In this document: positions 11,035 to 22,879 of the stretch, piece after piece | How positions within the stretch are numbered: position 1 is the first letter of the stretch | Layout: each line of letters begins with the position of its first letter | Assembly: GCA_963575645.1 (NCBI GenBank) | Contig: OY754469.1 | Span: 49,868,753-49,932,752 of the forward strand | Length of the DNA: 64,000 nt | Direction: 5' to 3' | Source: Xanthostigma xanthostigma | Taxonomy: Eukaryota > Arthropoda > Insecta > Raphidioptera > Raphidiidae | Program-made: the position numbers and the translations under genes | The notes under the pieces: model-generated | Databases searched by the model: none | Seen by the model: only the letters and a program-made list of their open reading frames with translations | Told to the model about the DNA's origin: nothing

Positions 11035-12849
11035 TGTCGCATTTTTTTGTTTGTTTGTTTTTTTTTTTTTTTTTACAATTATACAAATTTCACTTTTGTA
11101 GTGTGTACTGTAAAACATACAGTCTCTTTGATTTAACGCAATAATATTTTCAAAGGTTCATAGCATTAGAGATGTATGAGTTTTAAAGATTTATATCTCT
11201 TGCTCAATTAATACGTTTTCGGTTATCATACCTTTTAAATAATTTACAAATTCAAAGTAGAAGAAACAGCCATTTTTTTTCCTGTTCGTAATATTCAGCA
11301 ATAAAAAAATGTTCGTAAAACTTTTTTTTTTAATTCTTTCAGTACTTATTTTAAATATCCATTTCAATAGTTAATTTAATTTTAATAAATTTTATATTAC
11401 TTGATTTGTTACGAAAATAATTGAATTCAGTATAAATTATCAATTTGTTTAGTTTTGTTAATCACTCCGGCAATCTATCCGTGACATATTCTGATTTGTT
11501 CACTTCAAACGAATTTATTTATTTTTTTTTGGCCTGACTCTTGTTTTGGCCAGTAGCCGATCTTCTATCCAACGAATTTATTTGTTTCGGCGCAATTGAT
11601 ATTGTGTTTAAATATTGATTATTATAGTGTTAGTGTCTACTTATTAAAATGTTATATAATTCAGATTTGTATTATGCAAATATTCTTCCCCGTCGCAGAT
11701 CAAAGTAGAAGTATTTAGGTATTACGGTTATTTAATTTCGAATATAATTTTTCAATTATTTTTTTAAACTCCATTGAAAATTCATTATCACGAGTGTCGA
11801 GTTTTTCTTCACATTATTATTTCTTTTCCGATTTTAAAATGTGAATCCATTAATTGAGACTAATCTTTCGTGTATTATATTTATAAACGCTCGATATCTA
11901 AGATCATTACTGGCTATTCTACAGCATTTTGCAGAACCGTCTTTGTATATTGCATATAAATAATTCTCGATTAACGAATGTTGCGTTTTTCACGGAACAT
12001 TAAATATGAAACCAAATAATCTTGCAAATTTCTAATTTCACTTCTTTAATTTATTTTATTTATTCTATTCAGTTTTGATTATTTAATCGAAAGAATCGTA
12101 GGTTACAGTTTGTTAAGAAATGTGTTAACACCGCAAAAAGTAAATTTTCATGATTTTCCTGACAATGATTAACATTTTTCAATTTATTTAAAAATTCCAC
12201 GACTTTTCCAAAGCAGTGGTCATCCTTATTAAGCTTAGTGTTCACCTTGAATGTTACGTATTTAGCAAATTTACGCCCAGAAAATGTTTCGACATTACAA
12301 ATTAGATAAATTATTTTAAGTAATTTGCTTTACTTTATTTTATTATTCATCTCTTGCAAAGTTTCATTTATGTGTTCATCTTTTTTTCTGTTCAAAAAGT
12401 GCTTAAGGATTTCACACGGAGGCGTCGTCTAATCATGAAACCATATTCTGCTTCGCTTTTTTGCTACCAGATGTCCTCGCGTAAAATGTCAAATCTATAT
12501 AAGCTGATCTGACATGGAAGCCCGCCCTCAGCCTAATTGCGAAACTGCATTTTGCTACACTTTTTCTTACCACAAATCATTTCCATTTTTTTCTGAAATG
12601 TTTTTCTTTTTTTTAACGATCTCTTTAACCCGCACGTCTTTTGTGCCGCGAAGTTTCGGTATGCCTCCATTTTTTTTTTCTTTGTTGACAATGTTTCAGA
12701 ATTATATTTCTAAAACTTTCATTAGAAAATTTCTTTGTTTGTTAATCTTTTCGATAGACGAGTCTTCTGCAAGCTGTGATGTTTCGTTAGGTGTTCAACC
12801 TTTTAAAGTGAAACTTTTATTCTATCGCCCCGAATTTTTCTGGCCGTCT

Positions 12850-13060
12850 GTTGCATGTCGCATTACAGGCGACCGCGGAGTAGACGTAAAGTGAAAGGCG
12901 TTCGGAGTAGGCGCTCGGTAGAGCAGCCAAGGCCAATATGGCGGCGCCCATGGTTAGCATCAGCTGACCGTGTAGTATGTATAACACATAGTCAGTCTGT
13001 CATGCGGGCAAGTGCTGTACAGTGTTTACATGTTTTTATTCGTGTATTCATGTGAATATT
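12850..13060. other. GC-rich island with YY1-like ATGGCGGC site
   Basis: A CpG-containing stretch in AT-rich surroundings. It holds CCAATATGGCGGCGCCCATG near 12932-12951. It looks like a core promoter or 5' leader, but no exon was recognised. A 44-codon minus-strand frame (MGAAILALAALPSAYSE...) is open here and may be chance. Confidence 0.35.
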
Positions 13061-13879
13061 GTTGTTTATAATTAATCGTGATGGATAAGTGTCTACAATC
13101 CAACGCCTACAATCCAATAAAAGTTACACTTGCGTCGTGGTTTCTTAAAACCACACAACTGTTTTTTTTTTAATTTCATTTCAACTTCATCAATCAATCA
13201 ATAGATACTTTGGAATTTAAGGAAAACGTGAAATTAAAGGAATTCAATAGAATCGGATACAACAGGAGTAGGGACACATATAAATAAATCCACTAGCTTG
13301 AAAGTCTACACTTGATGATTCCGCAATAAAAAAAAAAAACACAAAATTTTTAATCTCTTCTACTGAACTTCGATTATGAAATAATTTTTATGATTTACGT
13401 ATAGAAATAGTCCGTATAATTTAGAAATTATAAATCGGCACAAATATAAACGTCTAGTTAACAAAACCGTGTTTCATGTTCCGTTGGCTTGAAAATATTT
13501 TTTAAATTTTATCTGTCTTTATAGAAACAGCACTGTATTCTTTTTTTTTTGTTTAAAAGTTCACAAAAAGCAAAACAAAATAATTACTGGGAATTTTATT
13601 ATTAAAATTTGTATTTAAACGGCCGAAAACTTTTGATGTTTTAATGATTTAATATTACACTTATATTATATTCTTGACGAGTTCATTTTTACACACATAC
13701 TTCTAAACAAACATAATTGCTTATTATTTGTATTAAAAAATTTAAACAACTTTTAGACCTTACTATTTACCGAACACACAGAAAAAAAATCCACTTTGGA
13801 ACGAATAATTTAAAAATTCAAGTCCTATTAATTTCCAAGATATTTTCCACTTTTTGTTTCAAATATCAGATTAGTTCTT
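13061..13879. other. Gene-free spacer downstream of API5
   Basis: AT-rich, with several A and T runs. Nothing supported. Confidence 0.5.
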
Positions 13880-13885
13880 TTTATT
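13880..13885 (-). promoter_or_regulatory. API5 polyadenylation signal (AATAAA, minus strand)
   Basis: AATAAA on the minus strand, 65 bases after the API5 stop codon, giving a short 3' UTR. Confidence 0.65.
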
Positions 13886-13949
13886 CACAGGTTTCGAGAT
13901 TGATGCATATTGAATGTACAAAAATTTATCACGCGAACAATCGCATAAT

Positions 13950-16900
13950 TTAATACCTCCAGCCACGATTCGATCCGCGGTAATTGTTTCTACCTCTCGA
14001 TGGACGACCACCTCCTCGACCTCTGCGCGCTCCATCTGTAAACAATGAAATGTTATTTAGCTTCGAATGTCCCACAAAATATATTCATCTAAAAGAAAAA
14101 ATAGCTCGAAGTTAGCAGCAGTTAGTATGCAGATTAGTGATGTGCCGGATATCCGTATCCGCGGATATCCGAGGGAGAAGAAAGATCTGTATCCGTATCC
14201 GTTAGTTTTTGGCGGATCTTTTACGGATTCCATTCAGATTATTTTTTATTTTTTTAAATCGTATTTGGCACCTTTATATTGCAAACATTTATCTTAGTGA
14301 GTACCATACTAATAGTACATAACTCAAAGGTACTGAATCAACTATCTTTATAATGAGATATTGCACATCGATCTTTGGAAAGAGACAATCTGTTATGAGA
14401 GTTAACTCTTAAAGAGGTCAATAACTTTTTCCCATAACAGATAGCCTCTTTCCAAAGGTCGATGTGCAATATTTACCGCCGCATACTCTAAGAAAGTTAA
14501 GATCCGTATCCGTATCCGTGGATCTTGAAACCAAAAATCCGTATTCAGATCCGTATCCGCGGATATACATTTTTAACGATCCGGCACATCACTAATGCAG
14601 ATACACAAAAAAAAAATAATTTGCTTATTTACCATATCCCGAAACTTTATTGCTGTATTTGCCGCTTGGCGGCGTATAAATTTTCTGTTGCTCCGAGCCG
14701 CTGGTTTTGCCGTTTCCACGAGACTGTTTGGCAGGTGAAGGACCCCCATCGAACGTAATTTGCGCGTGTCGTTTTGTCTTCAAAACAGGTTGTGAATTAT
14801 TCTCTACAGGCGAGGAAGGTACCTGAAATTAATAAAAATTTATATTACAAAAATAAATAAACAATATTATTATAAACTACTCCCTGATAAACATAATGTC
14901 GTAACTAAGCATAAAATTGATTACGACCATAAAATTAATTGGGATAGTGTTAAAATTTTAGATAATGAAAGTAATTATTTTAAAAGAAGTATTTCGGAAA
15001 TGTTATATATAAAATCTAATAAAAACTCTCTTAATGCTCAATTAGATACGGAAAATTTAAGTAATATTTATGATATTATTTTGAAATAATATTTTGTTTT
15101 TTCAAATAATTTTTTCTTTATGGGTACTTTGATATCCATGACTACGGTTTATAAATTTTGTTTGTTATTAATTTTTCATTATTTTTTAATCTTTCAAACT
15201 TTCAATTTTACGTACAATCGATTAGTTAATAAATAACTTAATATTAATTATTTTTTATATTTTTTAGATATTTCTGAAGAAGATCCAAATCCGGATCGAA
15301 ACGTCATCTTGTGTTATATTGATTTGTAATTTTATCATTTTTTGTCAATATATCGTTCGGTCTGAGAAAAATTGGTCGACAATTTTATTTACTTAAATAA
15401 TATTTATATTATAACGTATTAATTAAGTACTGATAAAACTCACCTTTCTGACGGTTTCGGGTTCTTTCCAAGATAACGTAACTTTGGCTTTGTAAATTGG
15501 CGGCGCTCGGAATAAGTCTTTAATAAGCGTATTTATGTTAGTCATTATATGAAGTAGTAAATTTGGATCTCTTTGTTTCTTTAGATCGTCATCCGATGCC
15601 ATTTTTTCATTCAGAGTCTTGATACTCCCCTAGTGGAATTTCAGAAGTTTTAAAGTACATTGAGGATAGTCTTGTTCATGCAAATGATTTTTTTGATATT
15701 TGATTGTGAGTTGACGCGATTTGCACTGGCAATATTGTTATCGATACACGACTTACAAAAATCATTTCTAAGTGAAAAATTTCATTGGGATAGCGTACAC
15801 GATACTTAGATAATATTGTTATCTATATACAGGCTGAGTTTTAAGTTGATGCTTTTTTTTACAGCGTGTAAAAATCAAATAGACGAGCAAATATTTCAAA
15901 TAGTTTTTTTATCAAATCTCAAAAATAAGAGAGAAACAGCCTTTCGAAGTTTAAATAAATTTTATTAAATTTTCTTTAATTTTGAGGTTGGTCCTGGGGT
16001 TATATTATGTCACTATGGAAATATGTTATCATTATCATTTTAAAATTATTTTTGTACCTTACAAATTTGAAATATTTGCTCGTCTATTTGATTTTTACAC
16101 GTAAAAAAAAAGCATCAACTTCAAACTCACCCTGTATATAAAATTCACGTGTCACAATTTTGGCCGCGCTAAGCTACTGAACCGATTTTAATGAAATTTT
16201 GTAAATGTGTCTTGCTCGGTGCAACTTACGCTATAGGATAGTTTTTATCAAATGTTTTGTACAAAATTAGGGCGTTTTACCAAAAAAAAATACTGTTTTA
16301 ATAACATATAACGACATCTGATAAAATTTACTCAAAGCTATTATTTCAGAAGCAAACCAAAAAAACTGTTTTAGTACCAAGTAGCGACATCTTTTACTCA
16401 AAGCTATTAGTTCTGAAGCAAATTTGCTCAAAGCTATTAATTCAGGCGCCGGGTCGCAAAAGATATACCTTTTGCAGAATTATATCTATCGGACCCAGGT
16501 GGAACCGGGAGGGGCCGCTAGTAAATACATAATAAACAAAATATAGAGTCCTAACACTGACACAAGCAAATTTCTTAACGATACAATAATATAGTCCTTC
16601 ACCCGAAGTATCCTGTCATTATTCCCGGAGTATTCCGAAACACCTCAACAATCGTGTAAGATCGAGATTGGAAAGAAAAAACATACCTGCAGTCCTCTAG
16701 CGAAATACTGTATTCTAAGTTTTAACTCGTGTAAACGTGATTCGTCAGACAGAAAACTAGGACAATGTCTTCCTAGTTTGTGGAGTGCATAGAGCAAACA
16801 TTCAACGTATGAATACTCTTGTTTCGGATAATTAGTTACATCTCCATCTTCTGGAGGCAGTGGCATATATGTCTGAAACAAAAATAAAATGAACAGATAA

Positions 16901-19900
16901 TTAATTTAAAAGAATTCCACTATAAAAAAACTAGCGTGACCTGTGCGAATTATTCACACTAAATAAGTATAATAGGTTCGTTCCAAGCAGCCAGTGAACG
17001 GTTTCGGAACTGCCAGCCGCATGCGCACTAGGTAAAACGAAGCTGTTAGTGGCGATTTTAGAACACGTTTTACCTACTGCGCATGCGGGTGACGGTTTCG
17101 GAACCGTTCACTGGCTGCTTGGAACGAGCCTAATAATTATCACTTTACAAAATTATTTTTTAAATATGATTGCAGGTATTCAATTCGTTTCTAATTTTGT
17201 ACACTGCTTATAACGTTCTTCTTTTTGTTGTAAAAGAAATATTTTACTAAAATTGTCATATAGAGGCGCAAGTAGCAAAAGCGTTGTTCAGCGTTGCCCG
17301 TCAGATGGCAGTATGCAGTATTTACAATAAGTTCGTTTCAAGCAGCCGCGAACAGTAATAAAACCGTACACAGTCTTGTTACTGCGCAAGACTGTCTTGC
17401 GCAGTATCGATTTTTGAGCTAGTGCGCAAATTAGTCTTGCGCAGTGACAAGACTGTGTACGGTTTTATTACCGGTCACGGCTGCTTGGAACGAACCTAAT
17501 ATGATAGTCAGATGACAGATCGAAGTGATAACGTTACGCCGTCAGATGGCAGACGTTGTTCAGAGCTTAATTAATTTACAAAAACAATAGCAATAATAAA
17601 TTTTTTAGTTGTCGATGTCAGTAGAGCAAGCAATTATCTGTAAAATGATATATAATTTATGTGGAGAAGTTGTGTGGTTTTTTCTAAAAAGGGAGGCAAA
17701 CATCTCAAACCTAATATATATGATAAATGTTTACCTTTAAACACTCGTGAATTTGAGACACTGATTTTTCAATATTGTCATACGATGTAGAATATGCCGC
17801 CATTTCTGCCAAATGACGCAGGACGACCATTTTAATCGCTCGTCCATTTTCGATGGTTTCGATTTCTTCCAAGTGCGGCAATATCTCCTCACAGTAATAA
17901 CGTAAAAATGAGTTCGAGTTTATTTGAGACTGAAAAAAAACACGAAACGTTCATTTTCAAGTTTAAAAGAAATTGGGAAAATAGAACATCAAAATATCGA
18001 GAAAATGATGCCTGCATCATACAATAGGCCTTTCTCATTCTCGTAGAAGCCTCGGGGAAGCGATTGTGTTACCGACCGAGTTTTTGAAGTGAAAACTTCT
18101 TTAGCGGCGTTGTACACTTCTTAACTTCCCGCTTAAAAAAAAAAAAAAATTTTTTTTTTTCAAAAATCGAGAAGTATGTATGTAAACCTTTTATATCTTT
18201 TGAACGGAGTGTCCGACTGAAACGCGGTTTGCGGCATCTGACGTGATCTTGGTGAACTTAGACTTCCTGAAAATTTGAAACGATTCGGCCATAAAAAATT
18301 TTGAGAAATCTTAAAAAAACAAGTTTCAAAAATTTTTAAAAATTTGTTTTTGTAAAAAATTTTCTAAACTACTAAACCGATTAATTCCAAAAACTAATCA
18401 GCTCTTCTCCTTAGCAAACTGCGTCGATTTCCGCAAACCGCATCAAAATCGGTTCATTTGTTCACGAGAAACCGTGAACGAAAAAATCGTAAAAAAGTGT
18501 TTTTTTAAAATGACTCTTAAAATTGTTATCAGATTGATTTTTTTGTAATAAATTACTTTCTTAAGCTAAAAAAACTGCGTCGATCGCCGCAAACCATATC
18601 AAAATTGGTTCATTTGTTCATGAGATAACGTGAACGAAAAATTAGGAAAAAAGTAATTTTTTAAAATTACTCGTAAAATTCTTATCAAATCGATTTTTTT
18701 GTAATAATTTGCTTTCTTAGGTTAAAAAAACTGCGTCGATTGCAGCAAACCGCATCAAAATCGGCTCATTTGTTCACGAGATATCGTGAACGAAAAATTT
18801 TTAAAAAGTGTTTTTTTTTTAATTGCTCGTAAAATTCCTATGTGATCGATTTTTCTGTATTAAATTACTTTTTAAGGTTAAAAAATTGCGTCGACTGCCG
18901 CAAATCGTATCAAAATCGGTTCATTTGTTCATGAGATATTGTGAACGAAAATTTCGTAACAAAGTGTTTTTTTTTTGAGCTCGAAGAGCTAAAAAATAAA
19001 CTTCTTGCTATATTTGATATATTTTTGAGCGTTTTGAACTCGAAAATAGCGGGAAGTTACAGGGATGGCCTGCAGGTTCAAACTACTTTTCAAATTTTTT
19101 TGTAATGGGTAAAAAATGTTACACTCGCGTCAGGCCTGACGCGTCAGTTTTTTTGTAATGGGTAAAAAATGCTAAACTCGCGTCAGGCCTGACGCGTCAG
19201 GAAGTGTTGTCAATAAATAAAATTAAGACGTTAATATTCAAGTTTTCACTTCTGCCGGCACTCCCGGAGTGCACCCCGGAGTTTTTTTTTTTGCTTTCGC
19301 TTCGATTAATATTTTTTTGACCTGTTTCGGACAACTACTAGAGAGAATTATAGTTTCTTACACTGTAAAAAGGTAATGCCGATGATGCGCATAGAGTTAC
19401 TAGATGTAACCGCTGATTATCTTCATCCTGGACTGTAAACGGTTGATCCAACGATGCATGTTTCTCAATTAGAGTCACCAGTTCTTTTTGTCCGGTTACT
19501 GTTTTTACCAGGTGAGTATTTGTCAATATCTGGATTGTCGTTTTAAAATCTTCACCATTCACACTCTGCAAAAAAAAATTGGTTGTCTGTAAAGTCGGTT
19601 TACGGACGATAGTTTTACGTGATAACGTCATAAAGAAACATTGATGAACTCTCTGACGCCACGCGAGAAGAGAGAGAAATGCGTACAAGCCGACGCTTGG
19701 GCCGATCATGCCTCTCTATCGCTTATACCGCGCTCTCGCTTGCACGCTCAGGCTCAGGCGGAACGTGACACTTTTTCGTGCGTGCAGCCGGTGTTTCATC
19801 AATTTATAAGACGTTATCACGTCGAAAATTATTATTTCTGATTGAATACATCCGAAAACAGAGATCGACCGAAAATATTTTACAAACCTGTATAAGTTTT

Positions 19901-20704
19901 CTGCACTGTTCAATAATAACGTCATCGACTTCTTTATTAATAATATCCCGCCCGATAACTTTTAGCTTTGCGAGCAGAAATTTGAAACATCGCTCCCTAA
20001 GTAAATCCTCTCCGATAAGCAGTTGCTGGAAAATGCCCTTGAGTGCATTTATAGGATCGGTTTGTATAATCGTAACCAACGAGTTGGACGTAATGCTCTG
20101 TTCTTGGTGATCATCGCTCTGAAGGAGTTGGGCGAGTATATCGGCAATGCGGAATGTATTTTCTTTGTTATCTCGGCAGAGGTTTGGCAAATCTTTAATA
20201 CTTTGTTTTCGAATCTAAAAAGACAGAAAAATAAAATGAATTTTTATTATTAGATAAATCGACAAATATTAGTTTAATAATAAAAATACTACAAAAAGTT
20301 ATCTAATACTTACGTTAACATCATCGTCTTCGCAAAGATCAAATATAGCATCTAGAGCAGTACTGTGATGTTCGGGGAAATGTTTAAAAAATCTTCCTAT
20401 AAGTTGAGATGCCAATTTCTTTACACTGGCACCTTCTCCGTTCTTTGCAGCTGATATTATTTCCAAATATTCGTTTTGATGCTACAAAAAAAAATGTATT
20501 CATTTCAATTTCTTCCATTCTGTAATCTTCGCTGCTACCAATTTATTACAACTAATTCTCCTGCTCAGTTCAAAAGATCTTATGATTTACATTACTACTA
20601 TCTTGTTTCGATAATTCTATACTTTTACATACCTCTTTCACTTTATCTTTAGCGTCTGTAAGGACACTACAAGAAGCATACAACTTTTCAATCGCGTCGA
20701 CCAT
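13950..20704 (-). CDS. API5: Apoptosis inhibitor 5 / AAC-11 (nine exons, complete)
   Basis: A nuclear HEAT/ARM-repeat scaffold that binds Acinus and suppresses apoptotic DNA fragmentation. Exons on the minus strand: 20633-20704 (ATG), 20314-20481, 19888-20214, 19362-19565, 17735-17929, 16687-16872, 15444-15629, 14633-14822, 13950-14035 (TAA). All have GT-AG borders; phase is 0 except between the last two exons (phase 1). The product is 537 residues, close to fly (about 536) and human (510-524). Landmarks: FFKHFPEHHSTALDAIFDLC and EDDDVNIRKQSIKDLPNLC (65-99), EDLLRERCFKFLLAKLK, the MPLPPEDGD and QEYSYVECLLYALHKLGRHC block, LKLRIQYFARGLQ (heptad-leucine region), KDLFRAPPIYKAKVTLSW, a basic segment, then QKIYTPPSGKYSNK and an RG/RGG-rich tail ending GSNRGWRY. 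No disruption is seen. Five of the eight introns are inflated by transposons. Confidence 0.97.
14135..14594. mobile_element. hAT-type MITE (family A), second copy, API5 last intron
   Basis: Same TIR TAGTGATGTGCCGGAT as 124-643, with perfect 8-bp duplication ATGCAGAT (14127-14134, 14595-14602). Removing it leaves an intron of about 129 bp. Confidence 0.9.
14873..15390 (+). mobile_element. Penelope-like retroelement, 3' fragment
   Basis: A plus-strand coding tail ends at 15089 with HKINWDSVKILDNESNYFKR and SISEMLYIKSNKNSLNAQLD, the typical C-terminal GIY-YIG region of Penelope-like polyproteins. About 185 bp further on there is a hammerhead core (15274-15305) and the 3' end AATTGGTCGACAATTTTATT shared with the insertion at 28889-29305. 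It sits in API5 intron 7, antisense to the gene. Confidence 0.8.
15274..15305 (+). ncRNA. Hammerhead ribozyme motif, Penelope-like element
   Basis: The core reads CTGAAGA, one extra A, stem II GATCC/GGATC with a 6-base loop, then GAAAC and GTC. Stem III is only the self-complementary ACGT, as in minimal or dimeric hammerheads. Stem I pairing is weak, so activity is doubtful. Confidence 0.6.
15822..16521 (+). mobile_element. Non-autonomous Helitron (with nested MITE)
   Basis: It starts TCTATA(TATAAAATTCACGTGTCAC) after A15821 and ends CCGCTAG before T16522, the A-T insertion, TC start and CTAG end of Helitrons. The reading is restored by removing the TA-flanked MITE 15830-16134. The body (TAGCGACATCT, ACTCAAAGCTATTA, CGCCGGG) matches a relative at 60770-61074. 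Confidence 0.75.
15830..16134. mobile_element. Tc1/mariner-type MITE with long TIRs
   Basis: TIRs of about 75 bp start CAGGCTGAGTTTTAAGTTGA and, at the other end, CAGGGTGAGTTTGAAGTTGA (complement). It is flanked by TA and nested in the Helitron 15822-16521. Confidence 0.8.
16973..17132. mobile_element. Foldback MITE, TAGGTTCGTTCCAAGCAGCC family, copy 1
   Basis: Long TIRs (TAGGTTCGTTCCAAGCAGCC and complement) make the element nearly palindromic. The flanks suggest a TA or ATAA duplication. API5 intron 5. Confidence 0.8.
17338..17498. mobile_element. Foldback MITE, same family, copy 2
   Basis: The same termini with a different core: TTGCGCAGTGACAAGACTGT-like arms. It lies 205 bp from copy 1 in the same intron. 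A third, diverged copy is at 59934-60087. Confidence 0.75.
18080..19272 (+). repeat. Hairpin-terminated repeat element with 155-bp tandem array
   Basis: It starts near TTTGAAGTGAAAACTTCTTT AGCGGCGTTGTACACTT and ends AAGTTTTCACTTCTGCCGGC ACTCCCGGAGTGC, so the ends contain inverted GAAGTGAAAAC and a terminal hairpin GCACTCCCGGAGTGC. Two copies of GTAATGGGTAAAAAATGT(T/C)A..CTCGCGTCAGGCCTGACGCG precede the end. A shorter copy is at 55851-56338. Occupies API5 intron 4. Not assigned to a known class. Confidence 0.6.
18310..18975. repeat. Tandem array, four units of about 155 bp
   Basis: The landmark CTGCGTCGATTNCNGCAAAC followed by CATCAAAATCGGTTCATTTG occurs near 18419, 18577, 18731 and 18888. 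Each unit contains GTTCACGAGAAACCGTGAAC-like inverted repeats. Confidence 0.8.
19571..19823 (-). mobile_element. TGACGTGATAACG-family element, copy 2, at an API5 splice acceptor
   Basis: In minus orientation it begins GACGTGATAACGTCTTATAA and ends ACAGACAACCAATTTTT. That end lies 5 bases from exon 4 of API5 (TTTGCAG, exon from 19565). The element makes up about 250 of the 322 bp of the intron and contributes the T-rich tract before the acceptor. Confidence 0.8.
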
Positions 20705-20936
20705 TTTTAACAATATTGTTTCACAGTTAACGTATTTATAATCAGTAACGAGAAACTATACTCAAAATAAATTTTCACAGAAATATGCGTTTTACAAGTA
20801 TTCACATAAAATATACCTCAAAAATATAAATATGGCGTGGTCAGGTCGGCCAAAAAGTACCACAGGAGTATAGTACTAAGTACACATTTAAGACGAAAAG
20901 ATCAAAGACCATAGAGTGTTGATATGTCTTAGATCT

Positions 20937-21076
20937 AGAAAATAAAAACTAGATACCTGTAATTTTCAACAAAGAAAATAAAAACTAGATTCCTGTAATT
21001 TTTAACAAAGAAAATAAAAACTAGATTCCTGTAATTTTTACCAAAGAAAATAGAAACTAGATCCCTGTAATTTTTA
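20937..21076. repeat. 36-bp minisatellite, four copies
   Basis: Unit AAAGAAAATAAAAACTAGAT TCCTGTAATTTTTAAC, about 0.23 kb upstream of the API5 start codon. Copies differ by one to three bases. Confidence 0.85.
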
Positions 21077-21541
21077 TAAATTTAATATAAAGTTAGTTAC
21101 CGACTCCTAGGTAGTGCTGTATACAAAAGTTGATTTATTTAAGGTAGATTTTTTAATCATGGATGTAGTCTAAGCTTTTAACAAATAAGTACTTAGTAAT
21201 GCCTAACTTTTCTATAGTATGAAAATAAATCACTAAAAACAACTGTCGTCTGAAATTAAAATGTCAAAATGTAAATATTGTGAAAAAAGTAAATTAGTGG
21301 AAAAAATTAAGGAATAAAAAAAATCCAAATTTTTAGGTGATTTTCAACAGGCTGTAAAACTTGGGGAAAAATGGTCATACAGCAAATTTTAAAAAAAGGA
21401 AATTGTAGCTCCAAGTGTCTAGTTTTTGGATCTGAACTTCGAAATTTTTTAGCATCAATGGTTTTTGAGTAATCTTAAGAAAACCACCGACAAAAGAAAT
21501 CTTTGAAATTTTTTTTTGGTCTACGGACTCGGAAAACGTTT

Positions 21542-21711
21542 TGACGTGATAACGTCTTATAAATTGATGAAACACCGGCTGCATGCACGAAAAAGTGTAA
21601 CGTTCCGAAAAGTGTAACTCATAAAAGTATGCAATTTTTCATCAATGTTTCTTTATGACGTTATCACGTAAAACTATCGTCCGCAAACCGACTTTACAGA
21701 CAACCAATTTT
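21542..21711 (+). mobile_element. TGACGTGATAACG-family element, copy 3
   Basis: Shortest complete copy (170 bp) with both constant ends. Its right part CATCAATGTTTCTTTATGAC is shared with copy 2 and differs from copies 1, 4 and 6, defining a second 3'-end subtype. Confidence 0.75.
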
Positions 21712-22077
21712 TTGTTGACTTAATGGAGCGGATAACTTGTTTATTCAGGCATTCAGCTTCAATTTCTTTTTTTAAAGATCTTACGACTACTTCTTGCTGA
21801 GATATCGGTCTTTGACTGGAAAACGATTATTTTATCTTTGATTAATTATTATCGATATCTCAGCAACCAAATGATCGCACAGAAAGTTAAAGGTGGGTTT
21901 CGAGAGCTTTAATAAATTCTTTTCAAGGATTAGCCATTGGTTCTTCGAAAAAAAATCCGTTCTTTACATTAATTTGAAAAAACAACAAAAGAAAAGGGTT
22001 TTTTGGAAAATCAAGCTCAGAATCAAAAATATCGAGAAAACCACTCTATAATCAAATTATAATGTGTCATACTAGAA

Positions 22078-22850
22078 CAAGAGCCCGCGGCAATTTTAAT
22101 TCTAGTAATTTAAGGCATATATGCTCTAAATTACTAGAATTAAAATTTTGTCGAAACTATGAGAGTAATCGAATTTTATCAAGAGTACCTTTTTGTAGTA
22201 AATGAGTCTCGTGATCCATATTTCATACTCAAACTGATTTTTTTCCATTGGCGTAGAAGTTTTAGATGTTTATTTATCGAAAAAATCAAGTTCTACGCCC
22301 ATGGAATGATATTCATCATTATTATGATATGGGTTTTATTGCCCAATAGAGCTATGCCAACGTACCAAATTTGAGTAAAATCTCATGAGCCGTTTCAAAG
22401 TTATAAAGCAAAAACGATTTGAAAATTGTACACTTTAATGCGTCTGGCAGGATGATAGAACCCTCGAAACTGTCTGGCTACTAATGAAACATTATTTAAT
22501 AGTTCTCCAAACAATATATATAAAATTCAGCTTTTATAAAATAACGTAAATATAATTATACAAATTATAATAGTTTAAGGGTGTCTGGCAGGGGGTTGGA
22601 ACCATACTAAGTGTCTGGCAATGAGCGACGCGATTTTTAATATTGTTACGAATGAAATATTAAAAAATTGAGTTTTATAAAATGACGAATTTGAGATGGA
22701 ATTTTGTACACCTTTAATACCTGTTACCTGCCAAAGCCACCACTACTCAGGTTTCATGGGTGGGGATCATTCTTACCTGTATTGGAGACATCCATAGAAA
22801 AACTTTCAGCTTTTATAAAAAGACGAAGGTCTGGCTGCCGCGGGCTCTTG
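22078..22850. mobile_element. Unclassified TIR element with GTCTGGC repeats
   Basis: Perfect 15-bp termini CAAGAGCCCGCGGCA and TGCCGCGGGCTCTTG. Inside are a 61-bp palindrome (22092-22152), at least five copies of GTCTGGC and three of TTTTATAAAAN(A/G)ACG. No target duplication or transposase is seen. Confidence 0.6.
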
Positions 22851-22879
22851 GGCTATACGTCATGTTACCGCGTCGTTTT

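Larger units (their letters stand above)
7019..12849. other. Gene-free AT-rich region
   Basis: About 5.8 kb with long T and A runs. Apart from the small MITE at 8473-8642 and the tRNA-like relic at 10949-11034, I see no conserved exon or element on either strand. The open frames here (for example 8726-9013 and 9668-10048) show no recognisable protein. Confidence 0.55.
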
